64,000 nucleotides of DNA from assembly GCA_950295325.1 (NCBI GenBank), contig OX485808.1:43175180-43239179 (forward strand), read 5' to 3'. The DNA comes from Polytrichum commune. Its lineage: Eukaryota > Streptophyta > Polytrichopsida > Polytrichales > Polytrichaceae. Of this stretch, positions 25,491 through 34,546 are shown in pieces (position 1 is the stretch's first letter; each line of letters begins with the position of its first letter). Made by a program: the position numbers and the translations under genes. The notes beneath the pieces are model-generated. The model searched no databases and was not told where the DNA came from. It saw nothing but the letters and a program-made list of their open reading frames with translations.

Positions 25491-25730
25491 ATGGCCCGTT
25501 TTGACGTCGCGCGAGTTGGCCAGTCTGTCTGGAAATGGCTTTGTAGATGCCCCGATGCCATCGGACCCGTTGAAGATGGTTCAAGCGACGACGAATTCTT
25601 CACGCCTCCAACGACGCCAGGGCGTTACACCAAAGAGCACCATGTGGACACCTCCAAGCGATCGGATTCGGTCTTCACACCCACAGCATGCGCCGTTCCA
25701 AAGTTGCTCTCGCCGGCGCAGACTGCTTGA
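25491..25730 (+). CDS. Small ORF of unknown function inside the transposon
   Basis: 79 codons from an ATG 133 bp downstream of a TATA box. The protein begins MARFDVARVGQSVWKWLCRC, then has an acidic stretch (EDGSSDDEF) and a TPPTTP segment. No family is recognised and no signal peptide or membrane segment is evident. An aataaa at 25922-25927 could serve as polyadenylation signal. It could be a short protein of the element, a first exon spliced to something downstream, or a captured host fragment. The protein assignment is tentative; the promoter context is the main support. Confidence 0.4.
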   Translation: MARFDVARVGQSVWKWLCRCPDAIGPVEDGSSDDEFFTPPTTPGRYTKEHHVDTSKRSDSVFTPTACAVPKLLSPAQTA

Positions 25731-26345
25731 CTGCGGTGCCGACATGCAGAGGTTGTGCGGCAGCTGGTTACCCCAGCTCCAATCATCACACCCCCCCCCC
25801 CCGCAAGGACCTCTAAAGGCTTACCAGCGGCCGATTAAGGTTTACAGGCCTGTGTGGGTCCCGTAGTGTGTGCATGCATGTTACATCGCCAATATGTTCA
25901 CGCAGTTTCAAACGTAGGCTTAATAAACACATTTTGTTTCGTGCATGACTTGTTCTGATGCATGAATTGTCTTGCAACCTGTTCTGCTGTATATGTTCTG
26001 ATGTGTATGCGAGTTGCAAGTACATGTTAGACGTGCACGTGGGTTCCCATTCTGCGGGAGCATCGCAACACATTTTCGGCATACTTTACATCTTGTCATG
26101 CTTCACAAACAACGCATTTTGTATTGGGACTGGGTGAATAAAAGGGGGAAATGTTATTCCATGTTACAACTTTTACACATCAATCGGCATATTACATCAC
26201 AAGGGACCCGTAGCTTGGATGGTTTGCAGAGAGTTTGCAACAAAGCTTATCCTTAGTTTTTCTTCCATCCCGTGCTAAACATCAACCTGGAATACACACA
26301 CGCATGCCCTAAGTCTCTTGCAACAATTGCAACAGTAACCTAAGC

Positions 26346-29300
26346 CTAAATCTGCGATGCATCCGAAATGCCGTCCGTAGTCGTGGCAGAATGTGGCTGA
26401 CTGGTGGCATCCACGCAGGCCTCGCGGGCAATCTGGGAAACCTGGCCAAATGTGTTTACATCCACCTCGCATGCTCCAACGGGAGGCTGGGGAGTGCCCA
26501 CGACGTCCAACTCTCCGCCAAGACTACGTGCTGTAACATGGGCAGCTGTAGAGTTAGGGGACACGGAATCTTGCCACTCAAAATCGAGTTGGCTCGGCAA
26601 GTCCTCCATGCTCTTTCCCTGGGTCATGGGGATGTGAAATGCCGGCTCAACATGCGCTGGGCTTTGAGGACATGGCTGGGACGATGGCTGGGACGCCCTG
26701 CAAGACGTAGATTCCCGCGCTGGTGTGGCATGGGCTGGTGGTAGCACCTCCGAGTGCTCCAAGCGCTCTTTCACAAAGTTGTTGCCAATGTTGCGAAGCT
26801 CCTCCATGTACTCGGGTCGCTCCAACGAGGGGACGAGGACATCTGCGAAGGAGTGCACACATGCAATTGCTTAATGGGGCTGGGTACATGGATGTTGAAG
26901 GCGGTGCATTAATATGTTACAAGGTTGAAATGTTAGCAAAATACCTGGGTTTCCAAGAACATAGCCAATGTCCAAGTCTTCCCGATGATGTAACCAACTC
27001 TCGTAACATGCAAGGGGGGGTGAGTGAGTGTTGGGACGATTTCGAATCACCCAAGCGTTCAGCCATTCTGACTTGGAGTGAAACGCCATGTCCTGCAATG
27101 CCCTGAACTGGATGGAGTTGCACCACCTACGGAAATCTGCCCACCACTGAGGTGTGGGAATTTTCAATTCCATCCAGGCTGCTTCCACGGCTGCAACCCA
27201 CTCTTGCCGCGAATCCCCAAACCTGGCATCTGCAAACACAAGGAAACCCTCATTTTTCAAGTAACATCTGGCCAAATACCACGCACGTGCACCCTCTCCA
27301 TTGCTTTCTTCGGCAAGCTTCAACCACTCCGTAACGTTGCCGACAGATCCACCGCTGTGTGGGTGAGAGAGGGGAGGGGGCACCATGATATAGAATTTCA
27401 AGAAGCAACGAAGGAGAAGCACGGACCAAGGCACAGGGTAAGCTCTCTCAACATGGGATTGCTGCAAGAGGGACGCATGCACTCCTAAACCCTCAACGAC
27501 TGAATGGTACAAAGGGTAGGAGGGTCTGAAGTTTTGGCTCAAAGGGTTAGAAACGAATGCGGCATAGAAAGGGTGCCACCCCCATGTGGCCTCCAGCAAA
27601 CGGGGGAAGTGCACATTGTCCCACTCTTTCATGGCCCCTGAAACGATGTCATTAATCTTCGCCTGCCGCTCTTCCTCCCACAGTTTGCGTTGTTTGTTGA
27701 CCTCGCGTGCCTCAACTGTGTGCTGGACGTAGTGGCATAGGCCACCAATCTCGGACTGAAGCGCGGCCTCGTCGTCTACCTGGCTCATTGCTACGTTGAC
27801 GATCTTCGTGATTAGTGGCGTTACATGTGGTTTAGCCTGCGTCAACATATAGAACCCATGTTACAAACTTATTATGCTACAGCCATGTGCTGTGTGACAG
27901 ACCATTATCTTAGAAGACCATAAGCAAGCACGAAATCTACTTGAATGCTAGTGAACGCTGATTGAAAGCTTAGCTCAGGCAGAATTCAATTTACAGGGCC
28001 CTATACTTGCTGATTTCCTGGCTCAAACTACCGTGGCCACCCTAAACCATACCACAACCCCATTTCATATTCAAAATTTCCATGTACAATAGCCTGAAGC
28101 ATGTTACAACGCATATACTTTGAAGCCAATGCGCCAGGTTAGGAGAAGACAGAACATTTACCTGATGCTTGTGCCAGGAAAATCTACCATAGGCAGCGAA
28201 CAACCGGTCCATATACGCCGGGTCATTCCTCCAATTGTCAATCTCCTCCTGAAACGCATGGTAGTCACCGCACTCGAGGTCAAATTTCAACAAACCACAT
28301 GGTATTAAATGAAACAAGCCTGGGGGTTGAATTGGGGGCCTCAACGCTGGTTTGGGGACTTCCATCCTCACAGATCCACGGGCTGCAGCTGCTGCTTGCA
28401 CATAGAAGAATTGCCGCTCCTTCTTCAACACCGTTGCAATATCAGGCGCACTTCTTGAGGCCTACATGGGGGGAACATGACTTCCAATATCAGGCTCACC
28501 TCTTGCGGCCTGCATGGGGGGAACAGGGGTAACAGGTGGCGTAAGGGCAGCCTGTGGAATGGGCGAAGGAGGAGCCAAGATGATCCTCCTCTCTGGGGTT
28601 GGGCTGCGAGAAGCGATTGGCTTCACACTAATGGGGTGGGGAGGCGGTGCAGGTGCAGCTTGGGCAGGTTGTGGAGGCGGAGTCGGGTGGTGTCTCCTTG
28701 ACACAGAGTTCCATTGGTGGGTGGAGGTGAAAACCCGATGGCCCTCCTCCATCCGTGCGTGACTTCGTTTCTTGGGCCGAGAAAGTGGAGGTTCCCCCTC
28801 ATCGGTGGCGTCATCCCCTAGGTCCACAACCTCTTCCAGGGGGGGTGGTGGGGTACGTCGTAAGGGAGACCGATCTGCTCTAGGGGCCGATTGCGACCCA
28901 CCCTCCGGCCTTGGATGTGAAGCTCTCAATCGGTCGATGGAGCGCTCCATGAACCGCCGCACCTGCACTCTCGCTCCAGGGGGAGGGTACGTTATCTCCA
29001 TTAGCTCCGGGTTTAGCTCGAGCCACATTGAATTATCTTGCAAATTGTCCCAAACCGCACGTTCATGTGGTACTTTTGGGCCACCCCCTTTCGAGGGAGC
29101 CTAAAAGTATCACACAAGCCCTTCGGTGAAGGTGGCCTGCATTTGCAGGCGCCCAAGCCGAACCCGGATGATAGGTGTATAACGTGAGTAGTTAGATTTT
29201 TAAGGGAGATTAAATTGCGTCGTAGTACCTCCGGAGGTTAGGCCTTAGTTTTTTACTAGTGTGGCTTTAAACTCCACTAACCAATTTCATATCTAGTTCT

Positions 29301-32300
29301 AACCTTAACCTACAACCTATTCTACGCGCAGACGCACCAGCCTTGAAACCAAGGCAATCCTAATTTGTGAATTGGGATGGTTCTGATACACCCAACCGGG
29401 TGTGACTCATACTATCCTAACTCAACGAACGGAATAACGACAATTTGATGGACCATTCAATTCTTCCTATTTCTTTATTTAGTTCTATTTAGTTTTCTAA
29501 GCGGGGGAACTTGGCCTAAGTCCCACCCTTCACACAAATTCCTTCTTAATTACTTACTTTTGTTTGCACGTCCTAACTTACTACATTAACATATTAGGCA
29601 TCACCCCTTACCTCGGGTCTCTTGCCAACAAGGGTTTACGATTTATTTTGTATGTTTTGATTGTTAAATGTGTTTACACTGGATAGACCACGAAATGCAA
29701 CTCAATGGGACCAGGGTGACGGGCGACCTGTAGGTTCAACCTGTTGCGCAATCTTCATAAATTGGGGCCATTACTCCCAATCTATGGGGCCAACAACATA
29801 ATAGTGGATTCGCGGGTCATTAACCCCACCTTTCCACCAACAACATTCAGAGTGGTCGTGTCGGTGATTAATCCGACTTACCACACACGAAACTTGCTAA
29901 TAAATGAAGCTACTACCACAAAACATATCAAGGGCCCCGAAAACAATGGAATTGGGTACTCCCTTGGCGGTCAAGTGGTCAAGCCACTTGACCTTACGAG
30001 ATAGGTGAGTGGGTTTAGAGATGCGTACCTTAGCCGTGCTCCCTCCAATCCTAAATGGAAGGCTTAAGGTTAGTTAATTTACCTCAATTTTCCTCGGTTG
30101 ATTTGGGCTTGATGTAGGCCGAGCCACTACCTCCTTCCTTGCTCCACTTTCCGAGCGTCGACCTTGCCTCCTTCTTTGTAACTAGTTTGGTAGTAAGCGT
30201 ACCTTAGTTAACAATTAAAATATAAAGTGTTATTCTGCCCTGTAATTTAATCCTAAGCATAATTTTTATACTTAGTGCACCAAATTATCTTTCCAATGAT
30301 CTAAAAATCACTCTAATCAGATAAGAAATGCAAAAGTTATGAGGGTTGGAAGTATGAGGTCGATTCAACCGACCCTTCCAACCCACCTATCTACCTTCTA
30401 ACTTCAAAAATTCATAGCACATTCCTTACTACTTGGATCTAGGCTTTCCTTATACCATTGGAAAGCTATGAACAAGCTCTAACTAGAAAAATTATGACAT
30501 CAGCAGGTTAAGCTAATAGAAATTCAGCGGACTCCTTGTAACACAGCAGTCAATCAAGAAGGCTTAAACTATGTATCTCGCCTTCAACAATTCATATCTA
30601 ATTCAAATCTTATTCAAATCAAACGTTCTATATGACCCTGGAGAGATATTAAAAATATGTATTTGATAAAAATATGTGATTAGAAAGGTAAGCCGAAGTG
30701 AACCCAGCAGGTCCTCTGTAATGCAGCAGTCAACCAAAAGTTCTCAAACTATGTGTCCCATCTTGCATAATTCATATCTGATTCAAATCATGCTCAAATC
30801 AAATGTTCTAAGCCATTTTGGAAAGCTACACAAAAGTTCTACTTGGGAAAAATATAATTTCTTGGAATTAAAATTCCTATTGGGCTCGCAGGTCTGATCC
30901 AGCAGCCGCTACCCACAAGACCACCCAGTTTTTCTACTCCATCTTTGAAAATCCATAACTAATTGTCATCTTAACCAAATCACAAATGGGAAACGGCTAT
31001 GGATAGCTATATGAAATCTCTCTAAGAGAAAAATGATAAGTATCTTGTTCTAGCTTTTGAACTAAGCCTTCAGGGCATTGGCAGATGAGGTCTATAATGC
31101 CTCTACTCAAAACTCTACCATCCAACCTACCTCTACAAAAGAAGGAATAATTTTGTTGGTGTGTTAATAAATACACAACCTAACTAGAAAAGAGAGAGTA
31201 GAGGAGGTTCTCAAGCCTTTCTTCTAGACCATTGAGAATACATGCTAAAGGATTTTTTCCTAACTACATTGAAGCAGGGCTTCGCCCAAAAACTAGAGAA
31301 AGAGAGAGAGCTACAAGGTGGAAGGAGGGGTTTTTAAACCCTCTCACAAAAGGGTTGGACCCCTCCTCCACCGGATCCATTTTTCAAACCCTTTCCCGAA
31401 ATTTTGGCTCGGGGGTTTTCCCGGTTGAGGTTGCCACCCTCTCGCCGAGGTGGCTCCGACAAAAAACCTTTAGAAATCTTTCTAATTTTTCCGCCATCGA
31501 GTTGGCAAGGGTCAAGTATCCCCCTTGCTCTCTTTCTTTTTTTCTTCAAAATTCTTCACGCCGATTTTATCTTCTTACGTAAAACACCTCCAATAGTCTT
31601 GTGTGCCTCACACTAACTAATAAACTAACACTTGCTTAGCTAGCATTTACTAACATTTGCTTAATAACTAGCATCTACTAATATTTGCTTAGCTAGTTGT
31701 TTTTACTAGCTAGCACATTTTTTCTACTTTGCTATCTTCTAGCACTACTTAGTTTCATTTTGACCTTCCTTCTTCTAAGCTAAATGCTAAATGAACTAAT
31801 TTTTCCTAAATTCCCTATCAATTCTAACTTTTAATGCTAACATTCTAACTAAAAGTGATCCCGCAGAGTGGTGGACCACTCAAAGGGTTCACAGTTCACC
31901 TCGTTCGATTGCTGCTTTCAGGTCTTTACCTTGCTTCGCTGTCTTGAGGTTGGGGTAGACCGGGAGCTCCAACTTTGCGCCATTTGGGTCAACGGGTCCA
32001 CATGGGCAACCCCCCACCCTATGATCCGTCAAGCGCAACTTGCTTGGGAAAGATGACCTGCAGTAGACACACAACCAGACGTCCCTCGACTTATGCCCAT
32101 CTCGACATCGATTGCGTGTACATTCGAGCTTGAGCTCGATGTACACCCGCCTCTTGACAGTCTGCTGCACCCAACCTTGCGAGTCTCTGTTCACAAAATA
32201 TGTGACCTCATCCACTTCGAGAAACGTTGCTTCTGCAGCGGCTTCCATAGTTTGCACAGCACAATGGAGGTCAATGGCACGAAACAGAGCATACTGAGGC

Positions 32301-32434
32301 GCCATCATGAAGGAATTGGGGTGGCAGTTTGAGGCGCAGGGAAAAGACATGAAGGTGCGCCTGTGTTGATAGTTGTGTCCCTGGGGAACAACTGCCCCAA
32401 CGGCCATGGCCAGCAAACTCAGAATATGCGCCAA
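26346..32434 (-). CDS. Long convergent gene of unknown family carried by the transposon
   Basis: Read on the minus strand. Coding blocks: about 32434-31900, 29087 to about 28480, about 28470-28162, 27836-26945 and 26842-26346. The last two junctions (28162/27836, phase 0; 26945/26842, phase 1) are clean GT-AG joins. The first (31900/29087) also joins in phase 1. The join near 28480 is unresolved because of a local duplication. Total is roughly 940 residues. The N-terminal part has a zinc-finger-like WLCVYCRSSFPSKLRL..H..GGCPC. Next comes a basic, Pro-rich, probably disordered region (PRPEGGSQSAPRADRSPLRR, PPPPLEEVVDLGDD). Then follows a Trp- and aromatic-rich globular part (WGWHPFYAAFVSNP, ARAWYLARCYLKNEGFLVFA, PTPQWWADFRRWCNSIQFRA) and a Ser/Pro-rich tail. 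I recognise no known family. The start codon is not certain; an internal ATG near 32407 is possible. Position and conserved reading frames argue that it belongs to the element. Confidence 0.6.
28443..28550. repeat. 52-bp tandem duplication at an exon boundary of the accessory gene
   Basis: The segment containing gcctgcatggggggaacag is followed (minus-strand sense) by a second copy, with cttgaggcctacatgggggg in place of cttgcggcctgcatgggggg. Because the unit is not a multiple of three, the downstream copy is out of frame and carries a TAG. This makes the exon 2/3 junction ambiguous. Confidence 0.65.
29101..31856. mobile_element. 2.7-kb insertion in an intron of the accessory gene
   Basis: The 8-bp sequence ctaaaagt stands at both ends (29101-29108 and 31849-31856). 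Removing the insert and one copy leaves a 72-nt intron between 31900 and 29087. The insert (29109-31848) is AT-rich. It contains three diverged direct segments (near 30420, 30580 and 30770) with the 'aattcatatctaattcaaat' motif, a pattern common in long LTRs of plant retrotransposons. Near the left end are two small stem-loops (gcctgcatttgcaggc and ccttcggtgaagg). No TG...CA termini or terminal repeat are seen and no protein domain is recognised, so the class is open. Confidence 0.6.
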
Positions 32435-32693
32435 GGGAATTTTGTTAAACCTTCTGTATGATTTACCTAAACAGCACTACAAACAATACTAAAATCAGCA
32501 GCAGTCATTGCAGATTCATATTCCCTTGCTCTGACTGCGTGTTGTGACATCCAACATGATGTATGCTGCCCCTAAACTTCTTCTGACCCTAAACTATCCT
32601 GACTGTGAACTCTTGTGACTTTGAAGTCTCTTGACCGTAAATTGTTCTGCCTTCATGCCAAGCGCATTGCTGAAGCAGCTCTAACATTATTGT

Positions 32694-32740
32694 CTAACAT
32701 TACCCTAACATTACCCTAATTGGATTCCCTAACATTACCC
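32694..32740. repeat. Internal array of the element's terminal motif
   Basis: Three copies of taacattaccc follow each other within 47 bp, two directly adjacent and one after a short gap; the last reads ccctaacattacccaa. This is the same sequence as the first 16 bases of the terminal inverted repeat. It lies about 1.8 kb inside the right end, 5' of the accessory gene. Confidence 0.75.
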
Positions 32741-33270
32741 AAGCAGTTCCTTGTAAACCCTGACCAATCTCCCCGGCTTCTGTGCCTCCTTCACAATGTT
32801 CAGCAATCTCCCGTTCCCGAGTACCAGAATGCTACGGTCGGATGGAACTCAGCTGAACCCTGATTCCTGCTTCCCCAAACTCCTCTCCTTGTCGACCTCC
32901 TTGACAGCCCCAAGTGAACCTCCCCAACCCTAAAGACTCCTTCAAAGTAAGCCTCCGCAGAAACCCTAAACCAGCACGAAGTAAGACCACCACGGTAGAC
33001 TCAAACTCCTCACCTTCTCCGACTCTCCCTCACAACCCTGGCCAAGGCTGCGTGGAAAAACAGCGGCTGCTCCAACTACCAACCCACCCCTAAACCCCTT
33101 CGAAGCTCAAAATTTTTGCAGGTAAGATTCGCCCACACAGAGCACAACATAGCATAGCAGAGCAGCAAGATCTGCTCTGGACCTCATGACCCTAAACCTC
33201 TGCACATTGCAGACTCGGAAGCACTCACACGCGAAGCACACAGAGTAGACCTGCAGTACTTGAATTCTGA

Positions 33271-33520
33271 ACTTGGAGACTAACGTCGCCCCTAACAAGT
33301 TTAGGGCGATCGATTGCCACAGATCTGGAGTCTGTAAGTTTAATGGTACTAGATGGCCATGGCGATAGAGATGTTGGTCGCATTCAGAAGACCACCCCAA
33401 ACAACGTGGCGACAGCGACAACCCATGCCGCACCAAACCCTAACCCGTAGGAGACTAACTTCGGAGACTAACTACACCCCTAACAGCATTTGGTCGATCG
33501 ATTGCCACAGATCTGAACTT
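33271..33520. repeat. Direct repeat pair in the right arm
   Basis: Two segments about 190 bp apart share gagactaac, 'cccctaaca' and cgatcgattgccacagatct. They lie between the accessory gene and the right terminal repeat. No ORF is convincing in this arm. Confidence 0.6.
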
Positions 33521-34271
33521 TGCAGACCACAAGCACTGCACTAACAAGCAGACCAGAAACTCTGCCTAACAAACCCTAGCCAAACACAAAACATTGCCAT
33601 ATAGAAAAGGTAAATAAGGGAAAACTGCAGCATAAAGATAGGAAAGGCATGTTACATTATGCCACGTGATGCTTGGATGTTCGATGGTCCTTGTAACCAC
33701 GTGCCTTCGATGTTGCGCTCCTAAACCAGCTAGGAATCTTGTGCGGCACCCTGGTGGTCGGCGTCGCTCCTGCCTGGCAACAAAGCAAAACATGAGCACA
33801 CAATCATATTGACGTGTATGTGATTGCGGCAATGACAATATACACAATGCATTTATGCCTTCTGTAACATGACTGGCCTAAACCCCAAAAAACCCCAAAA
33901 CAAAGTACACTGACTGGGTGGCCTAAAGCAAAACATCATATCCCTAAACGCACACATCATCAACATGCGGCTCAAACAAAAGTTGCAAAAACACATTCAA
34001 CTTGCAGCGCACTCAGAAGTTGCAATGACAGGGAAGCGGGGGTTTGGAATTCGAAGTGGCCAAACTCACCTTGATTGTTACACGCTCTTCGAAAAGCCGC
34101 AGTTTGGGTGCGATCAGCAGCACCACCACCAACTACCCTGCAAGCAGCATCACCTTCGAATCGCAGGTACCCTAAACAAAGAAGAATTTGCGGCAAAAGC
34201 TTCGAGTCTCCATCGCAACAGCAGGTTACACACAACAGGTGGTTGAAGGCCATGGCGCGCCCGAGGCCATA

Positions 34272-34537
34272 GCATGGGCGACCCTCGAGGATGGGCATGG
34301 GGACGTGGCGCGGCCGGCGACACGTTGCAACTGGGAGACAGCGTGGCACCGGTGCCAGCGTGGAGGCAGGGGCGACCGGTGCCAGCGTGGGCGACGGCCA
34401 GCGTGGCGCACGGGGCTGCATGCTGGGGCGCCGGCCCGGCCTGGGAGCAGGTCGCCCACATAGTACCCCTGACACCCCTCTGTCGAGCCTCGAGAACCGG
34501 AATGCAATTATGATTGTTGGGTTGGGTAATGTTAGGG
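34272..34537 (-). repeat. Right terminal inverted repeat of the Mutator-like element
   Basis: 266 bp, the inverted counterpart of 21368-21617. It is longer by about 16-18 bp because the internal cacgctggcaccggt minisatellite has one more unit. Apart from that the two ends differ by only scattered substitutions. Confidence 0.92.
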
Positions 34538-34546
34538 CAAACTTTT
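34538..34546. repeat. Right target-site duplication of the Mutator-like element
   Basis: The sequence caaactttt is identical to 21359-21367 and directly follows the terminal ggg. Confidence 0.92.

Larger units (their letters stand above)
21368..34537. mobile_element. 13.2-kb Mutator-like DNA transposon with coding capacity
   Basis: Both ends read ccctaacattacccaaccca inward and are bordered by a perfect 9-bp duplication. The element contains a DDE transposase with a SWIM zinc finger (22472-25247, plus), a small ORF with its own TATA box (25491-25730, plus) and a convergent multi-exon gene of unknown family (about 32434 to 26346, minus). One intron of the latter carries a 2.7-kb insertion. 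The coding parts are clearly richer in GC than the surrounding spacer. The combination of 9-bp duplication, long inverted repeats and MULE-type D-D-E transposase places it in the Mutator superfamily. It is not a Pack-MULE in the usual sense, because the cargo is a long multi-exon gene in a transposase-bearing element. Confidence 0.92.

Noticed and set aside
29744-30004. 86-codon ORF inside the 2.7-kb insertion
   Set aside because: No recognisable protein features, and it lies in AT-rich repeat-like sequence.
29109-31848. Interpretation of the insert as a Helitron
   Set aside because: One end begins TC and the other ends CTAA, but the stem-loops are at the wrong end and an 8-bp duplication is present, which Helitrons do not make.
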